Positions 17,676 through 27,265 of a stretch of DNA of 64,000 nt are shown here, one piece after another (position 1 is the stretch's first letter; each line of letters opens with the position of its first letter). The notes beneath the pieces were generated by a model that was not told the origin of the DNA, did no database searches, and saw only the letters and a program-made list of their open reading frames with translations. This DNA comes from CAZLMG01 sp964560765 (lineage in GTDB: Bacteria > Bdellovibrionota_B > Oligoflexia > Oligoflexales > CAZLMG01), in the NCBI GenBank assembly GCA_964560765.1, contig CAZLMG010000002.1, forward strand, positions 211,905 to 275,904, written 5' to 3'. Both the position numbers and the translations under genes were made by a program.

Positions 17676-18803
17676 TTATAGCATATCTGGCGCTTGCAGC
17701 GGGAGTTCGAGGAGTTGCGCCGAGAGCTTTAACAACTCGGAACTACTGCACAAATCTTCGTTCGATTCAGGGACTTCGAGCCACAGGGGCAGGCGATGCC
17801 AAAGCTCGAACTGGCGTCGGGCCAGGGCTGCACTGACGGTAGTTGAGGATTGCGCCCGGCGACGCAGATTCAAAATCGCCGCGTAGCGCGCATCAGCAGC
17901 CAAGTCCTGCTCGCTGCTGGCTAGCAGCACTTGCTTGACCGCGACCGGCATCTCTCGATTGATGATGGTGAGCGCTACTGATTTACCCATGGCATGCAGC
18001 TGCTCGACGATCATGCTGGCCGATCGTACCGGTGCTCGGCGCGATGCGGCGATGAGGATATATTTGGTGCGCCGGTCCGCCAATATGGACTGCACGGTCT
18101 GTCCGGCACGATGAAAGCCCTCGATAACGTCTTGCAGCAAGACAAGAAACTCGGCCATCATCTGCAAGGCTTTCAGCCCAGTCATAGCCGCCAATCCACC
18201 CATCAACTTCTCACCTGCCGACATCAACCGACCTAGCCCAACTTTTTGCGCTAAAAGAAATGGCTTCAGTAGCCAACCGATCACTTTGTGTTCAACGAAT
18301 CCGGCCAACAAATTCGGTCTGGCGAGAAAATCCAGCGCATGTGCATCTGGCGGGGTATCGACGACAATCAAGTCATATTCCGTGCGTGCTGCAATTTCGC
18401 TCAACTTCGCCAGAGCCATATACTCAATGGCGCCACCCAAATGATCGCGCATGGCACGATAGAAAGGATGCGCGTGGATCTTCGCGGCCGCGCTCGCGGA
18501 TGGGGCAAAACGTTTAACCATCTCATCGAAAACGGCCCCCTGATCTAGCATCGCCGCATCAATCGTACCTGGACCGGTGATCTGTCCCGACAGATCGAGT
18601 CGACGAAGTTCGCTGCCCAAAGGCATGCCCAGAGCGGCCGCCAAACGTTTCGCGGGATCGATACTCAGCACGGCCACGCGGCGCCCTTCACTGGCAGCCG
18701 CAAACGCCAATCCCAGCGACATGGTCGTCTTGCCGACGCCTCCAGGCCCTAGGACGAGAAGCACTCGACTGTCCGCCAGCAATTTATCGAGACCATTTAC
18801 CAC
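17676..18803 (-). CDS. ArsA/Get3-like ATPase, second of a pair
   Basis: A 375-residue member of the deviant-Walker (SIMIBI) ATPases with the ArsA/Get3/BagB-type layout. The deviant P-loop is GPGGVGKTT near residue 20, followed by SIDPAKRLAAALG (switch I) and LIVVDTPPDAHALDFL (Walker B/switch II). It has one domain, unlike the duplicated E. coli ArsA, and lacks the arsenite cysteines and any arsenic genes nearby. It overlaps the preceding paralogue by 7 bp, so the two products probably form a heterodimer, as proposed for the mycobacterial BagA/BagB pair. Partner or cargo unknown. Confidence 0.85.
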   Translation of the reverse strand: MVNGLDKLLADSRVLLVLGPGGVGKTTMSLGLAFAAASEGRRVAVLSIDPAKRLAAALGMPLGSELRRLDLSGQITGPGTIDAAMLDQGAVFDEMVKRFAPSASAAAKIHAHPFYRAMRDHLGGAIEYMALAKLSEIAARTEYDLIVVDTPPDAHALDFLARPNLLAGFVEHKVIGWLLKPFLLAQKVGLGRLMSAGEKLMGGLAAMTGLKALQMMAEFLVLLQDVIEGFHRAGQTVQSILADRRTKYILIAASRRAPVRSASMIVEQLHAMGKSVALTIINREMPVAVKQVLLASSEQDLAADARYAAILNLRRRAQSSTTVSAALARRQFELWHRLPLWLEVPESNEDLCSSSELLKLSAQLLELPLQAPDML

Positions 18804-19738
18804 GTGACAGCACCTGTTTTACTTAGCCATGGATGCAGGCGCTGAAAATAGCCCGAAACCGTTTCCACGGATAGGGGCTCGGCGACGATGCCCAAATCTG
18901 GCGCCATGGCCGTAAAGAATTTGGAATGTTTATCTTGAAACTCCGCCAGCGGTTTGGCCATTGACTGTAAGGCTGACTCGGCGCGCAGCCGCTGCATAGA
19001 CGCATACTCCCAGGCTGGTTGACGTGCACCATCCTTGCCTGCAAATTTGGCATCTACAGCCGCAGGGAAACGATTAACCAGCACGGCGCGCACAGATGCC
19101 GGTGACTTTTCTGCCATCAGTTGGCAAAACTCGATACACTCACTTGCGATCAGAGGTTCCGCCACCGTCACCATCACCACAGAGGTCGTGGGTTCTCGCA
19201 AAAAATTTTCGACCCGCTCGGTTTCCTGTAGCAGAGGGCCAACGACACGCGACTGGAAAATGGCCGCTGGAGTGGTCATCAGATTCAAAAAATGCCCGGA
19301 AGCATAGCCATCAAAGATGACCAAGTCGTAGGTACGCTGACGATTGAGTCGAGCTTCATAATAAAACCGACCCAAGAGCGTCAGCTCCAAGAGCCCAGGA
19401 ATGAATTTCAATAGGCTGCTGACGGCAGCGTTTCCCAACAGGCGATCAAATACCTGCTCAAAACCGAGGTGTTTGACGAAAAAGTCCCGAAAGTTTTTAT
19501 GGAGATCCAAATTGACGTAATTAACGCCCGGATGCACATCGCGAAACTGATGCCGTACAGGTGGAAAACCGAACAGCGGGCTGAGCTGATCCTCGGGATT
19601 GGCCTCAATGAGACACACGCGTTTGCCGCGTGTCGCCGCTTCAATCGCTAATGCTGCTGCGGTAAATGACTTCCCGATGCCACCCTTGCCTGTAACCAGA
19701 AGCAGGTGGCTGTCGAGCAGGTCATCGAACTCTTTCAT
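18797..19738 (-). CDS. ArsA/Get3-like ATPase, first of a pair
   Basis: A 313-residue single-domain ATPase with deviant P-loop GKGGIGKS at about residues 17-24 and LIEANPEDQLSPLFGFPP as switch I. The Walker B/switch II region is atypical (YDLVIFDGYASGHFLNLMTT, with no DTAPTGH), a pattern of the partner subunit in paired ArsA-like ATPases. It starts within the last base of the tatA stop and overlaps the second ATPase by 7 bp, which implies coupled translation. It may be the regulatory half of a heterodimer; that is inference. Confidence 0.83.
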   Translation of the reverse strand: MKEFDDLLDSHLLLVTGKGGIGKSFTAAALAIEAATRGKRVCLIEANPEDQLSPLFGFPPVRHQFRDVHPGVNYVNLDLHKNFRDFFVKHLGFEQVFDRLLGNAAVSSLLKFIPGLLELTLLGRFYYEARLNRQRTYDLVIFDGYASGHFLNLMTTPAAIFQSRVVGPLLQETERVENFLREPTTSVVMVTVAEPLIASECIEFCQLMAEKSPASVRAVLVNRFPAAVDAKFAGKDGARQPAWEYASMQRLRAESALQSMAKPLAEFQDKHSKFFTAMAPDLGIVAEPLSVETVSGYFQRLHPWLSKTGAVTW

Positions 19739-19941
19739 TAGGTGTCTTGGCCGGAGCCTTCCTTCTTGTCATTGGGCGTCTTGACGTTTGCATCAATAGT
19801 CTTGGCGTCCTGGATGCCCTTCTTAAAGTTCTTGATGCTCTCGCCGATGGCACCACCGAGCGCGGGCAGTTTATTCGCGCCAAAGATCAGTATGATGACC
19901 CCGGCAATGATGAGGGTCTCCCAAATTCCTGGCATCGACAT
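19738..19941 (-). CDS. tatA: Twin-arginine translocase subunit TatA
   Basis: A 67-residue TatA/E-type protein: short N-terminal membrane helix with the conserved start MPGIWETLIIAGVIILIFGA, the hinge KLPALGGAIGESI and an amphipathic Lys-rich helix, then a polar tail. Forms the pore-like part of the machinery that exports folded proteins. GGAGG lies six bases before the ATG. tatB and tatC are not in the window; instead the gene heads a run with two ArsA-like ATPases and the Mla genes, which is an unusual location. Confidence 0.93.
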   Translation of the reverse strand: MSMPGIWETLIIAGVIILIFGANKLPALGGAIGESIKNFKKGIQDAKTIDANVKTPNDKKEGSGQDT

Positions 19942-20008
19942 GCTCGACCTCCCCTACGTGTACGTTTGATATACAATGACCGCAGACCAAAACACAAGTA
20001 ATGACTGA

Positions 20009-23000
20009 CTATTGCGCCTTGGGAAGGAAACCAGACTCCTCCCCATCTTCAAGCTCCTGCTCCTCGCCGCTGCGCTGAACGGCAGCGATGTAGTAACGCG
20101 GAACGTTTTCCACATGGACGAGCTCTTCCACAATGCGGAACAAGCTCTCTCCCGTCCCCTCACCTGCCAAAGTAGCCTTCAAGCTGCGCAAGGTATTGTC
20201 GCTCGGATTCACTTCCAACTTGCTCGTATCGTGAGTCAACAAGTAGAGATGAAGCCCCGTCATGGGGGCGACGACAGACCAGTAGCGCAAGTCCCGACCA
20301 TTGAGCATGGATACAATGATGTCGTTTTGCGGACGCACCCGATTTTCCTGACAAAAGACAATGGGCCGAGAAGGGCCAAAGTGACCGCTGTACGCCCAGC
20401 GACCTTCCCGGTCGAACAGCGTAAATGTTAGAGATAGAGACTCCAGCTCCCGCGATTGGTCGATACTGCGCAATAATGCAACCAGCTCGTCCCGTATTTC
20501 ATTCACTTCGAAGTTCGTACGCCCCGACGCCGTGGCCAATGCCCGCATCACTTGCAAATGATACCAGAGCATCCGACTCAAGCGCTCGCGAATTCCCTGC
20601 GAGCCATTGAGGCGGCAATAAACGAGCAGGTAGTGCCCAGCTCCATAATTCAGACCAAAGTACCAACCCGTTTCCCGACCAGCTCGCAGCTTCCCGCGAT
20701 GCCAGAGTCGCAACCACTCTACCGGCTCCAGAGTATAATTCGCCGGATTATGGACATACACCGGTGAACCCGCGTTCTGATCATCGTAAATCGGAAAGTC
20801 ACTGCCTGCTTTCTGGCCAAACAACAATCCAAGCTGCTGACCAAATGCATCGAGCTCAAGGCGACAAGCCGTTGTGTCGCGACGACTTAAGTTCACCTCC
20901 TCCAAAAAGACGATACCGAAGCTACCTGCTGCACTGCGAATCGGAATTAGAGCACTCATGCGCAAACTCTGACTGATGCCTCCAGCAACGCTCCCCCCGA
21001 TCGTCTCTAACGCGGAGTTACCCATTGCCGACACGTTGAGGTGATCATGGGCTGCAACCGGGGCTTTCCCCACAATCGTATCGTCGGCGATCGTTGCATC
21101 ACCCGCAGGCCCGTCATCTCCTAAAACGATGGTCGCATCCATATCGCCCTGCTCTTCTGTCGCCTCACGTAGAGCCGTATTCAACCCGGGGCGATGGCGA
21201 ATCTCCGACTCTCCTGACCAGGGCGCATCGCGCAGGGGAAGGAACAATGTCGAGCGTATATTGAGGTATGGCGTGACGTACTCAGCTACCTGGCGATGAT
21301 GCGACATCGACTCGTCAGGATAAAGTATTCGCGGTCGCCCATCGCGACCACTTACCACGACGGTCGCTCGCGTCGTTCTGTACTGACGCAACAACACCGC
21401 TAAGCTTTCCTCAAGATTCACCTCAAGGGCTGTGTCGACTTCAAGGACATCGCACACGTGCCCAAGATGCTCCTGCACCAACTCCGGCATTTGCACTTGC
21501 GCCCGTTGGTGCGCCTCGGAAACTTGCCTGGTCAGTGCCGCCTTTTCATATGTGATCTTGCGGGCATCCATCAACTTCTCTGCATACTCGACCACGGCCC
21601 GAGCCCCGACCTTGACCGCCATGTGGTGGGCACGCCGCAGGTAATCCTTTGGCGCCTGACGGCCCTCTCGCAACAGGAAGTCACCGAACCAAAGGTAGGC
21701 AAATACCTGCACGACGCCGGCGCCATTAGTTTTTGCAGCGCGCAGTGCTGCATCGTACCTTCGATTGAGACGAACCCGTCCTAAGACCTCGTCGGATCGA
21801 GCTCGTAGCAGTTGAGGGATATCGCGCTGTTCGCCCCGGATCTTCCATACCCGCGACCGAAGTCGCAGCAGCAATTGGTTCATCTCGGCATCACGCATCA
21901 GGCGCCGACCGTACTCCTGCTCAAAAAGGGGTGGAAAGGTGTAGGCAAATAGACTGACAAAGTCTTCCTCGAAGGGATACAGGAACTCCCGCTCATGACC
22001 TCGGCAAAATTCCTCCATGGCGACCATGAAGTATTTTCTCGTCTTATCGATCTCACCCTTAGCAAAGGTCAGCATGACGTTAATCAGCCAAATAAACAGA
22101 TCGTGGGTCCTGGCAGACACCTGACGGCGTCGCTCCAGATAGACTTCACCTTGCGCAACAATCGCATCTCTAGACCCGCAGAGCAACAGGCCAAAGAATG
22201 TGATGGCAATGGCTCGCGGACTCAACCAACTACGCGTTGGCATATTTTCAGGAACCTGACGAGCTGAGGTCTGCAGAGCGGGAAAGTCACCCTTCAGTAA
22301 TTCACGATACAACTTGTACTCAAATAGCATCCCCATCCAAAGTCGATCGCGGACGGGAGACAGGTATTTCACGGCCTTGCGCAGATTGTCTGCGACCTCT
22401 TCGTTGCGGCTACGCATATAGTCGAGCAACAAGGCTCTTTGCAGCGCCAGATATCCACGTAGACTCTGCAGACCGAGCGCATTAGCAGCGTCCGCAGCCT
22501 TGTCCATCAATTGATAGGCGACCTGCATGCGCCCCATATATCCCAGTATGGCTGCACGGTCGCCAACGGTTCGCAGAATCGTTGCTGGAGACGCCTTACC
22601 AGCCAGACAAGCACGCATGGTCTCCTCATGCAGCGACAATGCATATTGTGGATCTTCCCGCAAATACAGAGTCTGCAGTAAGTGATAAATATCGACGGCG
22701 TGCCCTTCTCGCTCTAACATGGCTGTATTCTGCGATTGGGACCGTAAAAAAGCTCTCTTCATGAGCAAATACAAACGATGCTTCTGCAGATTATTGGTGA
22801 ACGCATCCCGAACAACAGACAAAATGGCTGGCAGCAAACTCTGCCAGCCCTGAGCTGGAATTCGCATGCGCATTTGACGGAGGGTATGCAGGGCATCCTT
22901 GCGCGAACCACCAATGACCCCGCCAACCATTTGTATCAGGATGTTCTTGTAGGCTACCGCTGCTCGCGTGGTGGGCGGCAGGCGATTCATGGATAGCAAT

Positions 23001-25540
23001 TCACGATACTTCGTCAACGCACTACCGTGATGTCTTTGTTCAGCAGAAATGTCCGCCAACGCCTCCAGGATCACCGGAGCCTGCGGATGCTCATTAGCCC
23101 GCACGCCATTCTGAGCTAACAAAGCGTAAGCCTGCTCGAAATAGCGCTGTGCCGACTGAATCGCGCCGACTTCCCACGCCGCAGCACCTGCAGCTTGATT
23201 GTGCCGGATGCCGCGCTCACGCAGGTCTTCCGTCAGCACCGCACCTGCATCGATCGCCCGATTCATGTGATGAGCTAAAGCAAAAATTGTCTTCGGAGTG
23301 GCTGCCACCAGGGAATGCTCCAGTCGAGCAATGACCGCTAGGTGAATCGCAATCAATTCTTCTCGCGACAGAGTCTTATAGATAGAATCTCGAGCTCGCC
23401 AATGGGTGAAGACAAATGATTTACCTAAATGCGCCAGTTCCGGATCGTCGGGCGCGCGCGCGACCAGGCCGTCATTTACAGCCCGCTTTATGGACGCCAT
23501 AACCCGAACGCCGTCGTCGCCACCTTGCAATTGCAGCAACTCAAATGGGAATGTAAGGCCAATGGCTGCTGCAATCTGCAGAATACGCCGATCAAACTCC
23601 TCGAGATCTTCGGTGCGGGACAAGATGAGATCAACGGATTCGACCTGTACACTGGCCTGTCGAATCACATCCATATCGAATTCCCAGTGCCCGTTCTTAG
23701 TGCGCAAGTAAATCAAGTCGCGCGAAACGAGTGTGCGGACGAGCTCAACCACATAGAGTGGGTTGTTTCTCGATCTTTCAGATATGTAAGCGACAAGTTC
23801 GTCGCTGACGCTTTCAGGCGACATGAGCAAGTTTTCTGTAATCGTTCGAACGTCTTGCAGACTGAAGTTACCCAGTTCCACCTCATCGTAGCGACGACGC
23901 AGCTTGCGAAATTTGTCCAGCAACTTGCCAAAGTGCGATCCCTCGATATTTTCTACCGGCCGGTGGGTCACCACCAAGAAAAAGCGCTGCGAGTTATTAT
24001 GACTGAAGAACTGGTCGATCAACTCCAGGCTATTGTCGTCCGCCCACTGCAGATCGTCGAATATAAATACGACCGGGTGCTGATCCACAGCCAAGCAGCG
24101 AGTGAAGTCCGAAAAAGCCTTGGCAAAAGTTTGAAAGCTGAATTCATCGCCAGATTCGGCTGGCGGCGATGGGATGTCCTCAACAAATGGCTTTAAGCCT
24201 GGAACGATGGCAGCAACCTCGTGTGCCGACATACCCAAGAGGGTCTTCACCTTCCGTCGCAACTCCTCGGCTTCATGTGGCTGACTCTTGCGAATGCGCA
24301 GCAGATAGTCATTGAATCCATTAGCCAACGCATTGAACTGCAAGTTGTTCTCATGCTGCGAGAAGTTGGCACTGACAAAGCGAATCTTGCGCTCGGCGAG
24401 GTAGTTACGAAATTCAGCAAGAATGCGCGTTTTACCAGTTCCTGGCCCACCTTTGATCACCGCCATGCGGCTGCGGCTCTGCTGCTGCGCGATAACAGAG
24501 TAACTGTCGATCAACGCTTGCATCTCCGACTGACGCCCCACCAACTCCAGGCGAGCCGACACACCTTGAAAACGATCGTTAAGGGCCAGCGAGAAATTTA
24601 CTGCTGCGGGCCGATCTCTTCGCTCCAACCGCCGCTTTGCCCGCTGCAGATCCGAATGCAAAGCAAACGCGGTCTGATAGCGTTCATCAGGATGTTTGGC
24701 TAGCAATTTATGCACGATTTTCTCAATGATCGGCGGAACGTCCGGACGGACGGCGGTCAACGACTCCGGCTGATCATAGACGTGTTGTCGCGCCAACTTC
24801 TCCCGAGTCGTACCAGAAAAAGGCGGACGCCCCGCCAGGATTTCGTAGAGAACACATCCGAGCGAGTACAGGTCTACCCGATGATCAATGGGCGCCTCCA
24901 GCAGATTCGTTTGCTCGGGCGCCATGTACAAAGGCGTTCCAGCAACATCAAGATAGCTGTTCTTGCCACCACCCGAGTGGTTCATCGCTTCATCAAGGCG
25001 CGCAACGCCAAAGTCGAGTACTTTGACCAGCACGCCACGCTGATCGCGAGAAGCTTTCCCAACGACAATATTCTGGGGCTTAATGTCTCGGTGGATGATG
25101 TTCTTGGTGTGGGTGTAATCAAGGGCAGCTGTAATCTGTAAGCCCAATTGAAAGAAGAACGCCAAATCCTTCCGCCCATCACGCGCCAAACTTTCCTTGA
25201 GCGTGATTCCGTTGGCGATCTCCATGACGATGTAGTAACCGCTGCCGAGGTCTTCATCGCCCTCGGCACCATCCAGTAACCCGAGTTCGTGAAAGCAAAT
25301 GATATTGGGATGATGCAAGCGGCTCATGAGAGCCGCCTCCTTTTGAAAGCGCAGCAAATCCTCTGAGTCGAGGCGACGGTCGCGGGTGATGACCTTGATC
25401 GCCACATCCTGGGACGGATCATCAAACGAAAGCGCACGGAAGACGCGTCCCATCGCACCGGCGCCGATCTCGCCGGTAATGCAATAGCGATCCGCGATCT
25501 TTCGCCCAAACAATCTGTCTAACTTGGCGACCACGCGCAT
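20009..25540 (-). CDS. Giant Ser/Thr protein kinase with AAA ATPase, TPR-like and GAF domains
   Basis: About 1843 residues from the ATG at 25540; an open frame continues 52 residues upstream but does not look conserved. Kinase domain about 18-305: glycine loop GEIGAGAMGRVF, catalytic lysine in VAIK (Lys49), HRDIKPQN (Asp152) and DFG (Asp176), APEQ activation segment. A P-loop NTPase follows, with Walker A GGPGTGKT (Lys370) and Walker B VFIFDDLQWADD (about 491-502), then a long helical TPR-like array (700-1250). The final 600 residues contain a GAF-like domain (VVVSGRDGRPRILYP, later FGIVFLEEVNL). This is the PknK/multi-domain kinase layout of myxobacteria and relatives. All core residues are intact, so the kinase should be active; the signal is unknown. 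Confidence 0.9.
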   Translation of the reverse strand: MRVVAKLDRLFGRKIADRYCITGEIGAGAMGRVFRALSFDDPSQDVAIKVITRDRRLDSEDLLRFQKEAALMSRLHHPNIICFHELGLLDGAEGDEDLGSGYYIVMEIANGITLKESLARDGRKDLAFFFQLGLQITAALDYTHTKNIIHRDIKPQNIVVGKASRDQRGVLVKVLDFGVARLDEAMNHSGGGKNSYLDVAGTPLYMAPEQTNLLEAPIDHRVDLYSLGCVLYEILAGRPPFSGTTREKLARQHVYDQPESLTAVRPDVPPIIEKIVHKLLAKHPDERYQTAFALHSDLQRAKRRLERRDRPAAVNFSLALNDRFQGVSARLELVGRQSEMQALIDSYSVIAQQQSRSRMAVIKGGPGTGKTRILAEFRNYLAERKIRFVSANFSQHENNLQFNALANGFNDYLLRIRKSQPHEAEELRRKVKTLLGMSAHEVAAIVPGLKPFVEDIPSPPAESGDEFSFQTFAKAFSDFTRCLAVDQHPVVFIFDDLQWADDNSLELIDQFFSHNNSQRFFLVVTHRPVENIEGSHFGKLLDKFRKLRRRYDEVELGNFSLQDVRTITENLLMSPESVSDELVAYISERSRNNPLYVVELVRTLVSRDLIYLRTKNGHWEFDMDVIRQASVQVESVDLILSRTEDLEEFDRRILQIAAAIGLTFPFELLQLQGGDDGVRVMASIKRAVNDGLVARAPDDPELAHLGKSFVFTHWRARDSIYKTLSREELIAIHLAVIARLEHSLVAATPKTIFALAHHMNRAIDAGAVLTEDLRERGIRHNQAAGAAAWEVGAIQSAQRYFEQAYALLAQNGVRANEHPQAPVILEALADISAEQRHHGSALTKYRELLSMNRLPPTTRAAVAYKNILIQMVGGVIGGSRKDALHTLRQMRMRIPAQGWQSLLPAILSVVRDAFTNNLQKHRLYLLMKRAFLRSQSQNTAMLEREGHAVDIYHLLQTLYLREDPQYALSLHEETMRACLAGKASPATILRTVGDRAAILGYMGRMQVAYQLMDKAADAANALGLQSLRGYLALQRALLLDYMRSRNEEVADNLRKAVKYLSPVRDRLWMGMLFEYKLYRELLKGDFPALQTSARQVPENMPTRSWLSPRAIAITFFGLLLCGSRDAIVAQGEVYLERRRQVSARTHDLFIWLINVMLTFAKGEIDKTRKYFMVAMEEFCRGHEREFLYPFEEDFVSLFAYTFPPLFEQEYGRRLMRDAEMNQLLLRLRSRVWKIRGEQRDIPQLLRARSDEVLGRVRLNRRYDAALRAAKTNGAGVVQVFAYLWFGDFLLREGRQAPKDYLRRAHHMAVKVGARAVVEYAEKLMDARKITYEKAALTRQVSEAHQRAQVQMPELVQEHLGHVCDVLEVDTALEVNLEESLAVLLRQYRTTRATVVVSGRDGRPRILYPDESMSHHRQVAEYVTPYLNIRSTLFLPLRDAPWSGESEIRHRPGLNTALREATEEQGDMDATIVLGDDGPAGDATIADDTIVGKAPVAAHDHLNVSAMGNSALETIGGSVAGGISQSLRMSALIPIRSAAGSFGIVFLEEVNLSRRDTTACRLELDAFGQQLGLLFGQKAGSDFPIYDDQNAGSPVYVHNPANYTLEPVEWLRLWHRGKLRAGRETGWYFGLNYGAGHYLLVYCRLNGSQGIRERLSRMLWYHLQVMRALATASGRTNFEVNEIRDELVALLRSIDQSRELESLSLTFTLFDREGRWAYSGHFGPSRPIVFCQENRVRPQNDIIVSMLNGRDLRYWSVVAPMTGLHLYLLTHDTSKLEVNPSDNTLRSLKATLAGEGTGESLFRIVEELVHVENVPRYYIAAVQRSGEEQELEDGEESGFLPKAQ

Positions 25541-25689
25541 GAACCTCACATCTGACGAAGACTCTAAACCCGGATTCCCACTTCTGTATTTTCGGCAAAG
25601 TTTCCAGGATCTTGATGGGTCGGCCTGCAAGCTCCGGATATGCGAACCATTTCCGGGAACAGCCACCGCCCTCCGCCCGAGTTGCGTCA

Positions 25690-25718
25690 TTGCCAAAACC
25701 GTCGGAAATCGCTATTAT
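25690..25718 (+). promoter_or_regulatory. Sigma-70 promoter of pyk
   Basis: TTGCCA (25690-25695) and TATTAT (25713-25718) match the consensus -35 and -10 at five of six positions each, with the optimal 17-base spacer. It lies about 115 bp before the chosen pyk start, leaving a roughly 110-base leader. Confidence 0.7.
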
Positions 25719-25834
25719 TTTTTGACTTTATCGCAAAATGAGGAACCGCATTCATGGTCGAAGCAGGCAACGTATTCATACCCGGAAAAGGCACGATGAC
25801 ACTGAAGTCCCCAGCTGCAGAGGAAGGCCTAAAA

Positions 25835-27265
25835 ATGCTTAGGCACTGCAAGATCGTGGCGACGCTTGGACCTGCGTCGTCCAGCGAGCAGGTCATCCAA
25901 GACCTGATTGAAGCCGGAGTGAACATTTTCCGCCTAAATTTCTCGCACGGCGATCACGAGACACATCTCAAGAATATCGAAATCATTCGCCGCCTGTCGC
26001 AAGGTGTCGGCCGCACGGTTGCCATTCTGCAAGACCTGCAGGGTCCGAAGATTCGGGCCGGCAAACTACTGGGTGGTCAAATTCAGCTTAACAGGGGTGA
26101 TGAGTACTCTCTTGTTTTTGGTGTTGATCAAGTTGACCCCAAGGTCATTCCTATCGATTATCGTGACTTAGTCCACGATGTGCGCGTCGGCCATCGCGTC
26201 ATGATGGACGATGGCTTGTTGATATTGGAGGTCACCAAAATCCAAGGCCAGTCGGTTTCCGTCAAGGTTCAGGAAGGCGGAATTCTTAAAAACCGCAAGG
26301 GCGTCAATTTTCCTGATTCGAAACTATCATTGCCCCCCATGACCGAGAAAGACAGCCGGGACCTTCTCTTTGGCATTTCCAATCGAGTTGACTTTGTGGC
26401 GCTTTCTTTTGTGCAAGACCCGCAGGACGTGCGCCAACTCAAAGGCATGATTCGAGCCCTTGGCTCTGATGTCCCCGTCATCGCCAAAATTGAAAAACTA
26501 CCTGCCATACATGAAATAGATGCCATTGCCCGCGAAGCTGATGGACTGATGGTGGCACGCGGCGATCTGGGCGTCGAAGCCAGCGTCGAGCGCGTTCCTG
26601 GATTTCAAAAGCTCATCATCCGCGCAGCGGGCAAGCATGCTAAACCGGTGATCATAGCCACACAGATGATGGAGTCGATGATTAATAACCCGCGACCATC
26701 ACTGGCCGAAGTCGCCGACATGGCCAACGGCGTCTTGGATGGGGCGGACTGCTTGATGCTGTCTGGAGAGGTCGCCAGTGGCAAGTATCCGGTAGAGTGC
26801 GTTCGTCGCATGGCCGGCGTCATCAATGAAGTCGAGTCCTGGGCGAATAAGAAGCATACGCGTTATCACGATAACGAGCTTTCCTTTAACCTTGAAGGTT
26901 GGGAAGAACACGAATCGATTGCGCGCGCTGCTTGCGAAGCTGCCGACTCACTTGGCGCTAGGGCCATTGTCTGTTTAACGTTAACGGGCAATATCGCGCG
27001 AACCATTGCCAAGTGGCGACCAAACACACCGATCATCGCCATCAGCCCAAGGCGCGATGTCGTGCAGCGATTGGCTTTGGTTTGGGGGGTATACGGCACT
27101 CCGAATCCGTTATTTTACAACACGGATATCATGTTAGCGGACTTGCCACGGATGCTGAAGGATTCAAAGATAGTTGACTCGGGCGACGTAGTGGTCATCA
27201 CTGCCGGAATCCCCATCAACCAGATGCGCTCGACTAATATGATCAAGATCAATCGGATCCCGTAA
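25835..27265 (+). CDS. pyk: Pyruvate kinase
   Basis: Last step of glycolysis, phosphoenolpyruvate plus ADP to pyruvate plus ATP. From the ATG at 25835 the protein has 476 residues and opens MLRHCKIVATLGPAS, the normal family start, with GAGGAAGG seven bases upstream; longer in-frame starts at 25754 and 25796 add non-conserved residues. Seen: substrate Arg in FRLNFSHG, active-site Lys in IAKIEKLPAIHEID, the metal-site GLMVARGDLGVE, and MMESMINNPRPSLAEVADMA. The C-terminal allosteric domain is complete. Its last 33 codons overlap, antisense, the end of the GGDEF gene. Confidence 0.97.
   Translation: MLRHCKIVATLGPASSSEQVIQDLIEAGVNIFRLNFSHGDHETHLKNIEIIRRLSQGVGRTVAILQDLQGPKIRAGKLLGGQIQLNRGDEYSLVFGVDQVDPKVIPIDYRDLVHDVRVGHRVMMDDGLLILEVTKIQGQSVSVKVQEGGILKNRKGVNFPDSKLSLPPMTEKDSRDLLFGISNRVDFVALSFVQDPQDVRQLKGMIRALGSDVPVIAKIEKLPAIHEIDAIAREADGLMVARGDLGVEASVERVPGFQKLIIRAAGKHAKPVIIATQMMESMINNPRPSLAEVADMANGVLDGADCLMLSGEVASGKYPVECVRRMAGVINEVESWANKKHTRYHDNELSFNLEGWEEHESIARAACEAADSLGARAIVCLTLTGNIARTIAKWRPNTPIIAISPRRDVVQRLALVWGVYGTPNPLFYNTDIMLADLPRMLKDSKIVDSGDVVVITAGIPINQMRSTNMIKINRIP

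Noticed and set aside
17676..19738. Arsenite export ATPase (arsA) call
   Set aside because: Single-domain pair without arsenite cysteines or arsB/arsR neighbours; paired ArsA-like ATPases are a better fit.
23429..24196. 255-codon plus-strand open frame inside the giant kinase gene
   Set aside because: Antisense shadow of the kinase reading frame; no ribosome binding site, no family resemblance.
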